Below are positions 33,686 to 43,219 of a stretch of DNA of 64,000 nucleotides, piece after piece (the stretch's first letter is position 1; each line of letters begins with the position of its first letter). The stretch spans positions 248,001-312,000 of the forward strand of contig NZ_CP013189.1 of NCBI RefSeq assembly GCF_001444425.1, in the 5' to 3' direction. A model generated the notes under the pieces. The model made no database searches and was not told the DNA's origin. It saw only the letters and a program-made list of their open reading frames with translations. The stretch is from Pseudohongiella spirulinae. GTDB taxonomy: Bacteria > Pseudomonadota > Gammaproteobacteria > Pseudomonadales > Pseudohongiellaceae. The translations under genes and the position numbers were made by a program.

Positions 33686-36655
33686 GTGTTAACTACTGAG
33701 CACTTGCCCGAAGCACTAAAAACCGTCATCGAACGATATTGGCAGCGGTTACAGGAAAACGATCTGCCCGAAGATCTGCGTGCCAGGCTGGAATCGCAAC
33801 CGGAGCTGGTACGTCAACTGACTCAGGTCTGGGCAGCCAGCGACTACGCCGCCAATCTGTGTATCAGTCGCCCGTCAATACTGGTGGAGTTGCTGGACTC
33901 CGGGCGTCTGTTTCGGTCAATTGAGGCTGATTACAAATCACGGTTGCGGGAGATATTTTCGGCAGCCGCAGGCGACGAGCCAGTGCTGACAGTCGAGCAT
34001 ATGAAATCTGTACTGCGTCTGTTCCATCAGCAGGAGATGCTGCGGCTTGTCTGGCGAGATGTGACCCGACAGGCTTCTGTGCGCGAAACAGCCGCTGACG
34101 TCTCGGCTCTGGCAGAAGCGGCGCTGGATGTGAGTCTTGATCTGCTGCACAGGCAGGCCGTGACTGATAGTGGTGAGCCAATAGGCAGTCGCTCTGGTCA
34201 GCCGCAGCAAATGGTTGTGCTTGGCATGGGCAAGCTGGGTGCCGGTGAGCTTAACCTGTCATCCGATATCGATTTGATGTTTGTCTATCCGGAAAGCGGT
34301 GAGACCGATAAAGGCGTCAGTTGTCAGCAATTTTTTCTGAAACTGGGGCAGCAGTTCATTGATGTTATTGACGCAGTGACAGCAGACGGATTTGTATTCC
34401 GGGTGGATATGCGTCTGCGTCCATTTGGCAGCGAAGGTGTACTGGTCTGCAGTTTTGATGCCATGGAAAATTACTACCAGTCACAGGGTCGGGACTGGGA
34501 ACGATATGCCATGATCAAAGCGCGGGCAGTTGCTGGTGACGTCAAGGCGGGTGCTGAGCTGATCGCCCGCCTGCGTCCCTTCAGTTTTCGTCGCTACCTG
34601 GATTTTTCGGCATTTGAATCTCTACGGGCAATGAAGCTGCAGATCAACAAGCAAGTGCGGAAAAAGGGCATGAACCAGGATATAAAACTGGGTGCCGGAG
34701 GGATCCGTGAAGTTGAATTCATCGTCCAGACCCTGCAAATGGTGCATGGTGGAAGGGACAAGCGTCTACAACAGGAATCTTTATACAAGGCGATGGATGC
34801 GCTGCAACAGGGAGACTACCTGCCCGCAGAGACTATTCAGGCTTTACGTAACGCCTACAATTTTCTCCGCGACCTTGAGCACAAGCTGCAGGCTTATGCC
34901 AACAAGCAGACCCAGGCGCTTCCGGGTAGTGAAATGGAAAGGCTTAGAGTTGCTGTCGCCATGGCTATACCGGATGCAAAAAGCGCCAGTTGGGATAGAT
35001 TGCAGGATATTCTGGACCAGCACAGACAAATTGTGCGCGAGCACTTCAGCGACGTGATTCATATCGAAGAAGATGACGATGCCGTCAGGCATGATGTTGA
35101 CGACCAGCAGTTGAATTCGCTCTGGCATGAAGACCTGAGCGATTGCGATGCTGTTGATGTTTTGCAGCGCTACGGGTTTGAAAACCCGGAAAGCAGTTGG
35201 CAGCGATTGAAAGAGTTCCGTCGGGCACGCGTTTTTCAGACTCTGCCGGCTGAAAGTCGCCAGCGCTTCGCCCGTTTTATGCCTCTGTTGCTGGCAACTT
35301 TGCAGCAGGAAAAAACGCCCAGCCTGGGGTTGGAAAGGGTGATGAAGCTGGTTGAGGCTGTCGCACGTCGTACTGCCTATCTGGTGTTGCTGTCAGAGAA
35401 CCCGCCGGCCATGCGACAGTTTGTGCAGCTGTGCACTGCAAGCCCTTTTGTTGCCGACTTTCTGAGTAAACATCCGGTGCTGCTGGATGAGATGCTGTCA
35501 GTGATGCGGCAGCCGCCTGACAAAGCTGTTCTGGAAGAGGAATTGGCGCAGGGACTGCTGCGTATACATGAAGACAGTTTTGAAGAGCAGATGGAGTATC
35601 TGCGCTATTTTAAGCAATGTCACACCCTTCAGGTCGCAGCCGCCCAGATCACCGGATCCATGACTGTCATGAAAGTCAGCGATTACCTGACCTTTACTGC
35701 TGAAGCCATTCTGGAGCAGGTATTGGGACTGTGCTGGCAGCATCTGACCCGTAAGCATGGCTTTCCGGTAAACAGTCAGGGGCAGCACGGCGAAATGGAC
35801 TTTGTGGTCGTGGCCTATGGCAAGCTCGGGGGTATAGAGCTCAGCTATTTGTCTGACCTGGATGTTGTGTTCATCCACGATGGCTCACTGGAACATGATA
35901 CTCAGGTTGTTGAGGGCCAGAGATCGATAAATAGCCGCGAGTTTTATACACGCCTGGCTCAAAGGGTCATCAGTATGCTGGGCACTCATACTATGTCCGG
36001 AAAACTGTATGAAGTGGATATGCGTCTGCGCCCATCCGGCGAGTCCGGGTTGCTGGTGACAACGCTGGTGGCATTTGACAAGTATCAGCGTGAGCAGGCA
36101 TGGACCTGGGAGCACCAGGCGCTCGTCCGGTCACGTGCTGTTGCCGGGTCACAGGTGATGGCACAGGCTTTTGACGAGATACGTACGAACATACTCCAGT
36201 TGCCTCGTCCGCTCGACAAACTCACGGAAGATGTCCGGAACATGCGCCGCCGCATGCGGGAGGAGCTGACTCGTAAAGCAGGCAGGAAGTCTTCGCAACC
36301 GGCATTTGCCATTAAACAGGGCGTCGGCGGAATCGTTGATATAGAATTTATGGTTCAGTATCTGGTGTTATCCAGATCCGGAGACTGTCAGGAGCTGACG
36401 CGATACTCGGACAATGTACGAATCCTTGAGGCCGCGCGAGATTGTGAATTATTACCCGCCGATAAAATCGCTGAGCTGACAGAAGCCTACCTTGCACTGC
36501 GTTCCACCTTGCATGAATTTGCCTTGCAGCATAGTGATGAAAATCTACTGAGTCCGGAACAGTGTGAAGAGGTATTGGCTCCGCTATGCGGCGCACGCAA
36601 GGCAGTTTCTGTTTTATGGGATCAGGTATTGGGGCCGAGCGGGGTGTCAGAGTGA
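33686..36655 (+). CDS. glnE: Glutamine synthetase adenylyltransferase/deadenylase
   Basis: Bifunctional enzyme of 989 residues that adds AMP to glutamine synthetase and removes it, tuning nitrogen assimilation with PII. Two nucleotidyltransferase domains are seen: the N-terminal GMGKLGAGELNLSSDIDLMF (residues about 180-205) and the C-terminal YGKLGGIELSYLSDLDVVF (about 715). Each carries the G-K-L-G and D-x-D metal motif. Partner helical regions (GGIREVEFIVQ, GGIVDIEFMVQ) follow each domain. The GTG at 33686 has AAGGA five bases upstream; an upstream TTG adds ten residues. Its stop overlaps the waaF start as GTGA, so it heads the LPS core operon. Confidence 0.93.
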   Translation: MLTTEHLPEALKTVIERYWQRLQENDLPEDLRARLESQPELVRQLTQVWAASDYAANLCISRPSILVELLDSGRLFRSIEADYKSRLREIFSAAAGDEPVLTVEHMKSVLRLFHQQEMLRLVWRDVTRQASVRETAADVSALAEAALDVSLDLLHRQAVTDSGEPIGSRSGQPQQMVVLGMGKLGAGELNLSSDIDLMFVYPESGETDKGVSCQQFFLKLGQQFIDVIDAVTADGFVFRVDMRLRPFGSEGVLVCSFDAMENYYQSQGRDWERYAMIKARAVAGDVKAGAELIARLRPFSFRRYLDFSAFESLRAMKLQINKQVRKKGMNQDIKLGAGGIREVEFIVQTLQMVHGGRDKRLQQESLYKAMDALQQGDYLPAETIQALRNAYNFLRDLEHKLQAYANKQTQALPGSEMERLRVAVAMAIPDAKSASWDRLQDILDQHRQIVREHFSDVIHIEEDDDAVRHDVDDQQLNSLWHEDLSDCDAVDVLQRYGFENPESSWQRLKEFRRARVFQTLPAESRQRFARFMPLLLATLQQEKTPSLGLERVMKLVEAVARRTAYLVLLSENPPAMRQFVQLCTASPFVADFLSKHPVLLDEMLSVMRQPPDKAVLEEELAQGLLRIHEDSFEEQMEYLRYFKQCHTLQVAAAQITGSMTVMKVSDYLTFTAEAILEQVLGLCWQHLTRKHGFPVNSQGQHGEMDFVVVAYGKLGGIELSYLSDLDVVFIHDGSLEHDTQVVEGQRSINSREFYTRLAQRVISMLGTHTMSGKLYEVDMRLRPSGESGLLVTTLVAFDKYQREQAWTWEHQALVRSRAVAGSQVMAQAFDEIRTNILQLPRPLDKLTEDVRNMRRRMREELTRKAGRKSSQPAFAIKQGVGGIVDIEFMVQYLVLSRSGDCQELTRYSDNVRILEAARDCELLPADKIAELTEAYLALRSTLHEFALQHSDENLLSPEQCEEVLAPLCGARKAVSVLWDQVLGPSGVSE

Positions 36656-37722
36656 CACAAGTACAGCGCATCCTGATTGTTGGCCCGTCATGGATCGGCG
36701 ACATGGTGATGGCGCAGTCCCTGTTTATGGTGCTGAAGCAACAGCAGCCGCAAGCCAGAATAGACGTGCTGGCACCGGCCTGGAGCATGCCACTACTGAG
36801 CAGAATGCCGCAATTGGAAAATGCTATCGAGCTGCCTTTCGATCATGGTCAGTTGCGTTTGCAGGAACGACGACAGTTTGGTCGTAATCTGAGTGCCAAC
36901 AGGTATGACCAGGTCATCGTACTTCCCAATTCGTTTAAGTCGGCGATTGTGCCCTGGTTTGCTGATATTCCGCAAAGGACCGGATGGCGCGGCGAAATGC
37001 GGGGCTGGATTCTCAATGACAGCCGTCGGCTGGACAAGACGGCTCTGCCATTAATGGTTCAGCGGTTTGTGGCGCTGGCCTTGCCAGCCACCAGCCGTTT
37101 ACCGGAGGAGTTGCCGGATCCTATCCCTGTTCCGCAATTAACGGTGAGTCCTGCCGACAGTCAGCATGCGCTTGAATTATTTGGACTGAAGGATGAAACG
37201 CCTATACTGATGCTGTGTCCGGCTGCTGAATTTGGTGATGCCAAGCGGTGGCCGACCGGGCACTATGCAACGGTGGCAAAAAACCGGATTGAGGCAGGCT
37301 GGCAGGTTGTATTGCTGGGTTCTGCCAAAGATCAGGCAATAACCGGCAAAATAGCATCCCAGGTAAATGCGCCGCACTGTTTTGATCTGGCCGGCAGGAC
37401 AACGCTGGCACAGGCCATAGACCTGCTGTCGGTTGCCGGTGCGGTAGTCAGTAACGACTCAGGATTGATGCATGTCGCGGCGGCACTGCATCGGCCTCTG
37501 GTTGCACTATATGGTTCCACGTCACCCAAATTTACGCCACCTCTGTCAGACAGAGTGGTGATGTTGTATACAGACATTAAGTGTCGTCCCTGTTTCAAGC
37601 GGGAGTGTCCATTGCAGCATAAGAAATGTCTTACCGAACTGGCACCGCGACGTGTTCTGGATGCGCTGGCAGAACTGCAGAACCCTGTGCTGGCAGGAGA
37701 GTCCGCGCTGTGCGTATCCTGA
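36652..37722 (+). CDS. waaF: LPS heptosyltransferase II
   Basis: GT9-family enzyme of 356 residues that adds the second L-glycero-D-manno-heptose to inner-core LPS from ADP-heptose. The opening RILIVGPSWIGDMVMAQSLF is diagnostic of WaaF, as are MLCPAAEFGDAKRWP and VVSNDSGLMHVAAAL with PLVALYGSTSP. The GTG at 36652 overlaps the glnE stop; a longer open frame back to 36586 lies inside glnE and is not needed. It overlaps waaC by 13 bases. Acts at the cytosolic face of the inner membrane. Confidence 0.93.
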   Translation: MTQVQRILIVGPSWIGDMVMAQSLFMVLKQQQPQARIDVLAPAWSMPLLSRMPQLENAIELPFDHGQLRLQERRQFGRNLSANRYDQVIVLPNSFKSAIVPWFADIPQRTGWRGEMRGWILNDSRRLDKTALPLMVQRFVALALPATSRLPEELPDPIPVPQLTVSPADSQHALELFGLKDETPILMLCPAAEFGDAKRWPTGHYATVAKNRIEAGWQVVLLGSAKDQAITGKIASQVNAPHCFDLAGRTTLAQAIDLLSVAGAVVSNDSGLMHVAAALHRPLVALYGSTSPKFTPPLSDRVVMLYTDIKCRPCFKRECPLQHKKCLTELAPRRVLDALAELQNPVLAGESALCVS

Positions 37723-38786
37723 TTGTAAAAACATCCTCACTGGGCGATGTAATTCATACATTGCCAGCGTTGACAGACGCGTGTCAGGCAATTCCGGGGT
37801 TGCAGGCAGATTGGGTAGTTGAAGAAGCGTTTGTTGAAATACCGGCATTGCATCCGTCAGTTGGTCGGGTCATTCCGGTTTCCATCAGACGCTGGCGCAG
37901 GGAAGGTTCAGGCAGTCTGTTCGCTGATGAGTTCCGGCGTTTTCGTTCAGATCTGAAGTCTGAAAAATATGACCTTATTATCGACGCTCAGGGTCTGATA
38001 AAAAGTGCTCTGATCAGTTGGCAAGGTCGCGGACCGCGCGTTGGTCTCGATAGAAAAAGCATCAAGGAAAAGGTCAGCTGTCTTTTTTATAACAGGACCA
38101 TCACGGTTCCAAAATCCATGCATGCGGTCTGGCGCGTCAGGCAGCTGTTTGCTGCCGCTTTGGGTTACAATTTTGACGCTGAGTCAATTGACTATGGCAT
38201 CAGACCCGCTAAACGGGAAACTGATGACAGCAGTCCGGCATTGATGTTTCTGCACGGAACGACGTGGTCCAGTAAACACTGGCCTTTGCCATACTGGCGC
38301 GAGCTGGCCAGGCTGGCAGGGGAACATGATTTCAGGGTTGATTTGCCCTGGGGGAATCTGGCTGAACAGGAGCGGGCACTGGCGATCGCAGAGCATCAGC
38401 CGCATGTCCGGGTATTAGAGAGGGCGGGGCTCAGTGAGCTCGCTGCCCAGATCGCTGGCTGCGCCGGAGTTGTCGCGGTTGATACGGGACTAGGGCATCT
38501 GGCTGCCGCGTTTAATTGCCCGACTGTTTCTATTTACGGTGCCACTGACACGGCATTGACTGGGACATTCGGACATAACCAGCTCCACCTGAAGTCAGAT
38601 CTGCCGTGCGCACCTTGTCTGAAGCGTGAGTGCCATTACAAAGGACAGTTGTTGTCTGACTCCACAGCGCTCGATGGCGAGTTCCGGGTTGAACCCCCCT
38701 GCTATCGAAGCAGCCCGCCTGCTGAAGTGATGCGACACCTGACACGCCTTATGGAGCAGTCTGCCAGTATGGAGCCCGCGCTGTGA
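37710..38786 (+). CDS. waaC: LPS heptosyltransferase I
   Basis: GT9-family enzyme of 358 residues that links the first heptose to Kdo. Characteristic stretches are ILIVKTSSLGDVIHTLPAL at the start, YDLIIDAQGLIKSAL, LHGTTWSSKHWP and GVVAVDTGLGHLAAAF. The GTG at 37710 has GGAGAG upstream and overlaps the waaF end. Downstream it overlaps the WaaG gene as GTGA. It is part of the tightly coupled core operon. Confidence 0.93.
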   Translation: MRILIVKTSSLGDVIHTLPALTDACQAIPGLQADWVVEEAFVEIPALHPSVGRVIPVSIRRWRREGSGSLFADEFRRFRSDLKSEKYDLIIDAQGLIKSALISWQGRGPRVGLDRKSIKEKVSCLFYNRTITVPKSMHAVWRVRQLFAAALGYNFDAESIDYGIRPAKRETDDSSPALMFLHGTTWSSKHWPLPYWRELARLAGEHDFRVDLPWGNLAEQERALAIAEHQPHVRVLERAGLSELAAQIAGCAGVVAVDTGLGHLAAAFNCPTVSIYGATDTALTGTFGHNQLHLKSDLPCAPCLKRECHYKGQLLSDSTALDGEFRVEPPCYRSSPPAEVMRHLTRLMEQSASMEPAL

Positions 38787-39931
38787 ATATCGCCATGCTG
38801 ATTTATCACTATTTCCCGTATGGCGGTCAGCAGCGTGACTTTTTGAAGATAATCAATGCCTGCTCCGCTGCTGGTCATCAGGTAGATGTTTACTGCCTGA
38901 AGTGGCAGGGAGACAAGCCCCCCGCCGGCGTGCGAGTGCATATAGTTCCGGTTAGTGCGCTCAGTCGGCATGTGCTGTATCAGCGGTATACAGAGTGGAC
39001 ACAGTCGGCGCTGAGAAAAAGCCCTCCTGATGTAGTCATGGGCTTCAGCAAGATGCCCGGACTGGATATCTATTTTGCGGCGGACCCCTGTTTTGCGGCA
39101 CGAATGCAGTCTGAACAGCGGTATTTGAGTCGAGTCCTGCCAAGATACCGACATTTTATGGCGTACGAAAGATCTGTCTTTGCGCCAGGCAGCAAAACAC
39201 AGGTCTTGCTGTTGTCACCTCAGCAGCAGCAAGACTTTCTGCAGTATTACCCGCAGTGCACAGAGCGCCTGCATATGCTTTCTCCCGGGATCAGCAGGGA
39301 TCGATGTCCTGACGGCGATATTGTCCTGCATAGAGAGTCACAACGGCAGAGGCTGTTATCGGAATTACAGAGTGCCGAGCATAGTTTGTTGATATTGCAG
39401 ATTGGATCGGGGTTCAGGGTAAAAGGGGTCGACAGATCGATTCGCGCATTGGCCTCCCTGCCTGATGAGCTTGGGCGACGTGCCTTGCTGCTGCTTGTTG
39501 GTCAGGACAAGCCGGATCGCTACAAGCGACTGGCGGCAAAACTGGGTGTGGCCGAACGGATCAGATTTCTGGGCGGACGCGACGACGTGCCGATGTTTTT
39601 GGCCGGCAGCGATTTGTTGCTGCATCCTGCCTATCATGAAAGTGCCGGGTATACTATTTTAGAAGCGATCATTAACGGATTGCCGGTATTGACTACGGAT
39701 ACCTGTGGGTTTGCATACCACGTCCGTCAGGCAGGCGCAGGACTGGTGTCTCCATCGCCATTCTCACAACGCGATCTGAACGCACGGTTGCACGAAATGC
39801 TGATATCCTCGGACAGAGAAAAGTGGCGGCAGAATGGTCTGCAGTATGCCAATAAGGTCGAACTTTTTGGTATGGCTGAGCAGGCGCTGATGATCATCGA
39901 ACAGACGGCCCGTAGCTTGAGGTCGGCCTGA
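38783..39931 (+). CDS. waaG: LPS core glycosyltransferase (WaaG-like, GT4)
   Basis: Retaining GT-B glycosyltransferase of 382 residues that would add the first outer-core hexose to heptose II. WaaG features: YHYFPYGGQQRDFLKI near the start, IGSGFRVKGVDRSIRAL at the linker, LFLVGQ-like LLLVGQDKPDRY, and the nucleotide-sugar motif HPAYHESAGYTILEAI with the catalytic-type Glu residues. Gene order after waaC and before a WaaP-type kinase is as in Pseudomonas. The GTG start overlaps waaC; the stop shares one base with the next ATG (TGATG). Exact donor sugar not determined. Confidence 0.9.
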   Translation: MNIAMLIYHYFPYGGQQRDFLKIINACSAAGHQVDVYCLKWQGDKPPAGVRVHIVPVSALSRHVLYQRYTEWTQSALRKSPPDVVMGFSKMPGLDIYFAADPCFAARMQSEQRYLSRVLPRYRHFMAYERSVFAPGSKTQVLLLSPQQQQDFLQYYPQCTERLHMLSPGISRDRCPDGDIVLHRESQRQRLLSELQSAEHSLLILQIGSGFRVKGVDRSIRALASLPDELGRRALLLLVGQDKPDRYKRLAAKLGVAERIRFLGGRDDVPMFLAGSDLLLHPAYHESAGYTILEAIINGLPVLTTDTCGFAYHVRQAGAGLVSPSPFSQRDLNARLHEMLISSDREKWRQNGLQYANKVELFGMAEQALMIIEQTARSLRSA

Positions 39932-41460
39932 TGTCAGATCATATCGAGTTGCGGCAGGAGCTGGCTGACAGTTGGTCCGGAAGAGATGTGTTCACTGTAA
40001 CTGATGATTTGCAGGGTGCTGTTTTTCGTCAGGCCGCAGGTCGTCGGACCATGCGCTTTGAGCTGAATAACAGGCACTACTTTATCAAAATCCATAAAGG
40101 GGTAGGATGGCCTGAGATCCTCAAGAATGTTGTTTCGCTGCGTTTGCCAATAGTCAGTGCAAGGACAGAGTGGCAGGCAATCAGACAGTTTGAGCGGCTG
40201 GGTGTTCCCACCATGTCCATTGCCGGCTTCGGCGAGCGCGGACGCAACCCGGCCCGACGCGAGTCGTTTTTGATTACCGATGAAATCGCCCCGGCGCTCA
40301 GCCTGGAGGAATTCTGTGCTGACTGGCATGCACAACGACCGCCGCTGCGCTATAAACGACAACTGATTCGGGCTGTCGCAACGATTGCCAGGCAACTACA
40401 TGAAAATGGAGTCTGCCATCGCGATTTCTATTTATGCCATTTTTTGCTGCGCACCAATGCTGAAAAGAAAGTTGATTATCAGACTTCTCCCGAACTGAGT
40501 GTAATTGATCTGCATCGAGTACTGATCCGTCGTCGTCTGGCCCGCCGTTGGATCATCAAGGACCTGTCGGGCCTTTATTACTCGGCCATGGATTGTGGGT
40601 TGACGCAGACGGACCTGGCCTGTTTTATGAAGTATTACACCGGGCAGTCATGGAGAGAGGCATGGGCCCGATACCATCGCGAGTGGCTTAAGGTTCAAGC
40701 AAAAGCCCGGCGCATTTTGAAACGTGATCAAAGCAAGGCTCTTGAGCAGCTAGCCAGGACTTTGTATCGTGATGGTGTTGATATCACTCGCGATCAAACA
40801 TTTGATCGCCTGGCTGTGTATCATTCCACCGATGAGTCAGTCGCCCTAAGATCTTTCATTGATAGTCCGGACCGATGCATGGACCAGGCTCAGATGATCA
40901 AAGATGGCGATTCCACAACCGTCGTCAGGGTAACAATTGGTCATCTTGACTGCGTTGTGAAGCGCTACAATATAAAGAACGCCTGGTACCTTCTCAGACG
41001 ATTGTTTCGCCCCAGTCGCGCCTGGTATTGCTGGCGAAATGCGCATTGGCTTGAGAGTGCAGGCATCAAAACGCCTCGGCCGGTTTTGCTGTTAGAGCGC
41101 CGCTGGGGGCCGCTGCGCCGTGAGGCTTATTTTGTAACAACGTGGGAGAACGCCAATGATGTGCTTCAGTTACTGAAGTCGTCAGGGGAAAGTTCGTCTG
41201 CTAACTGGCAGCAATTCGACAGGCTTTTTAAAGAGATGCTGTTGCGCTTAAAGCGTGCCCAAATTATTCATGGGGACATGAAGGCGAGTAATTTCTTGTA
41301 CAATGGTCAGCAATTGACTGTGCTGGATCTGGATGCGATGCGTCGAGAGAGATCAGACGCAAGATTTAAAAAATACTTTCGACGTGATGTGCTGCGGTTT
41401 CTGGCGAATTGGCCTGATGAAAGACCGGGGCTGCAGCGGATCAGAAAACTACTGGGCTGA
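39931..41460 (+). CDS. Double LPS core kinase (WaaP domain fused to a second InaA-type kinase)
   Basis: Protein of 509 residues with two kinase-like domains. Residues 1 to about 250 match WaaP, the heptose I kinase: FIKIHKGVGWPEI, the catalytic HRDFYLCHF (His163, Asp165) and VIDLHRV. Residues about 290-509 form a second LPS-kinase-like domain: CVVKRYNIKNAWYLLRR, HGDMKASNFL (His447, Asp449) and VLDLDAM. In Pseudomonas these are separate neighbouring genes (waaP and the kinases after it). Here the frame is uninterrupted. The products should phosphorylate core heptoses, supporting the outer-membrane barrier. It overlaps waaG by one base; the carbamoyltransferase starts four bases after the stop. 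Confidence 0.88.
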   Translation: MSDHIELRQELADSWSGRDVFTVTDDLQGAVFRQAAGRRTMRFELNNRHYFIKIHKGVGWPEILKNVVSLRLPIVSARTEWQAIRQFERLGVPTMSIAGFGERGRNPARRESFLITDEIAPALSLEEFCADWHAQRPPLRYKRQLIRAVATIARQLHENGVCHRDFYLCHFLLRTNAEKKVDYQTSPELSVIDLHRVLIRRRLARRWIIKDLSGLYYSAMDCGLTQTDLACFMKYYTGQSWREAWARYHREWLKVQAKARRILKRDQSKALEQLARTLYRDGVDITRDQTFDRLAVYHSTDESVALRSFIDSPDRCMDQAQMIKDGDSTTVVRVTIGHLDCVVKRYNIKNAWYLLRRLFRPSRAWYCWRNAHWLESAGIKTPRPVLLLERRWGPLRREAYFVTTWENANDVLQLLKSSGESSSANWQQFDRLFKEMLLRLKRAQIIHGDMKASNFLYNGQQLTVLDLDAMRRERSDARFKKYFRRDVLRFLANWPDERPGLQRIRKLLG

Positions 41461-41464
41461 CATT

Positions 41465-43219
41465 ATGCCATTGATAACCCTGGGATTGTCCGGCGAGCTG
41501 GGCCATGATGCGGCCGCCGCCCTGTTTATCGACGGGGAGGTGGTGGCCGCTGTTGAAGAGGAACGGCTGGTGCGGCGCAAACACGCCAAGGGAATGATGC
41601 CCCTGGAGTCAGTCCGTTATTGCCTGAGATCGGCAAAACTGAAGCCACGTCAGATTGACCAGATTGCCATTGCATTTGCACCCATCTCCATTTTCGGTCC
41701 GGCCCGCTGGCATTATGCCCGACGTATGTGGTACGCACCTGATCGGGCGCTCGACGCCCTGTTCAATGGTAATCGGCGCTACCGACGTTATGTGCGCCGG
41801 ATAAAAGATATGTTGTCCGAGCTGGCTATTCCCTGGGAAAAGGTCCGTTTTGTGCCAGTTGAGCATCAACTCGCACACGCGGCGAGTGCCTATTATCTAA
41901 GTGGCTTTCAGGAGAAAACGGCGATACTGAGTCTGGATCTCAGGGGCGAATACGCAACAACGCTTTTTGCTTACGGCGAGGCCGGGCGTATACACAAAAT
42001 CAGGGAATTTTATGAGCCGGATTCTCTCAGTGGCATGTATTCGGCCATGTGTGACTACCTGGGTTATGACATGCTGGAGGGTGAATCCAAAGTGATGGGT
42101 ATTGCGACCTATGGCAATCCCGAGAAATATGACCTGTCCATGCTTGCTGACTACAGTGGCAAAAATTTTCGTATTAACACCCAGATGATCCGGACCGTAG
42201 GTCTGCGTCGTTACAAACGACGCAGTATCGGTCACCCCTACAGTCAGGACTTTATAGATACCTTGGGACCGCGTCGTGCTGGTGATGTGTTTCAGGACCC
42301 ATACGTCCACTACGCGGCGGGTATGCAGCAATTATATGAAAAAATTGCTACCGGACTGGTCACACATTATTTGTCTGATGTTATCAAGGAGACGGGACGA
42401 CTGGTGGTTGCCGGCACGGGCGCCTTCAACGTCAAACTGAATAAGCGTCTGCTTGACCTGCCCTGGGTTAAAGAGCTGTCTGTACTGCCTGTGTCAGGAG
42501 ATGCGGGAACAGCTCTGGGCGCGGCCGCTTATGCCATCGCAGCTCAAAGTTTACCGGTCCGGCGTTTACGTCATTCATACCTGGGGCCGCGCTTTACCAC
42601 CGATCAGTGCATTCGAGCGTGTAAGGCGCATCGTGATCATCCGGCTTATCAGATATTGGAACGTCCTGCAGAAAAAGCTGCCGAATTGTTGGCAGAGGGG
42701 CACCTGGTGGCGTGGTTTCAGGGGCGCATGGAGTTCGGGCCACGCGCACTGGGTAACAGAAGTATTTTGGGTAATCCAAGGATTTCTGGAAGCGTGCAAG
42801 AGATCAATGAAAAAGTTAAGTTTCGTGAGAAATGGCGCGCCTTTTCTCCCAGCATGCTCGAATCGCTTGCCAGCCAAATGATTCAATCAGAGCACCCCGC
42901 TGATTATATGACTATTGCCTTTGATGTTGACCCGGAATGGCAGTCCCGTTTTCCTGCCGTGGTCTATAAAGATGGCAGTTGTCGGGCTCATGTGGTGCGC
43001 AAGGCCAGTAACCCCCGTTTCCACGCCTTGTTGGAAGCTGTAGAGGCAAAAACCGGATACGGGATTGTGATGAATACCTCCCTGAATCGGCCGGGCGAGG
43101 CCATGATCTGTACGCCAGACGACGCGCTGGATATGTTTCATGGCTCGGATCTGGAATACCTGATTATGCAGGATGTACTGGTCACCAAGAAATCCGACGA
43201 GGAAGTTGCCGGCTGGTAA
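41465..43219 (+). CDS. Carbamoyltransferase (LPS-linked, HypF/NodU type)
   Basis: Protein of 584 residues of the NodU/TobZ carbamoyltransferase family, which uses carbamoyl phosphate and ATP to carbamoylate a hydroxyl. The N-terminal Kae1-like domain starts LGLSGELGHDAAAALF and includes EEERLVRRKH and HQLAHAASAYY; the C-terminal domain has GRMEFGPRALGNRSIL and MNTSLNRPGEAM. Pseudomonas carries a homologue of this size at the same place in its core cluster, where heptose carries a 7-O-carbamoyl group; that is the likely role here. The ATG at 41465 is four bases past the kinase stop. The convergent gene ends at the next base. Confidence 0.88.
   Translation: MPLITLGLSGELGHDAAAALFIDGEVVAAVEEERLVRRKHAKGMMPLESVRYCLRSAKLKPRQIDQIAIAFAPISIFGPARWHYARRMWYAPDRALDALFNGNRRYRRYVRRIKDMLSELAIPWEKVRFVPVEHQLAHAASAYYLSGFQEKTAILSLDLRGEYATTLFAYGEAGRIHKIREFYEPDSLSGMYSAMCDYLGYDMLEGESKVMGIATYGNPEKYDLSMLADYSGKNFRINTQMIRTVGLRRYKRRSIGHPYSQDFIDTLGPRRAGDVFQDPYVHYAAGMQQLYEKIATGLVTHYLSDVIKETGRLVVAGTGAFNVKLNKRLLDLPWVKELSVLPVSGDAGTALGAAAYAIAAQSLPVRRLRHSYLGPRFTTDQCIRACKAHRDHPAYQILERPAEKAAELLAEGHLVAWFQGRMEFGPRALGNRSILGNPRISGSVQEINEKVKFREKWRAFSPSMLESLASQMIQSEHPADYMTIAFDVDPEWQSRFPAVVYKDGSCRAHVVRKASNPRFHALLEAVEAKTGYGIVMNTSLNRPGEAMICTPDDALDMFHGSDLEYLIMQDVLVTKKSDEEVAGW

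Noticed and set aside
36586-36651. Upstream extension of waaF inside glnE
   Set aside because: WaaF homology begins at the GTGA overlap; the extra residues are glnE sequence read in another frame.
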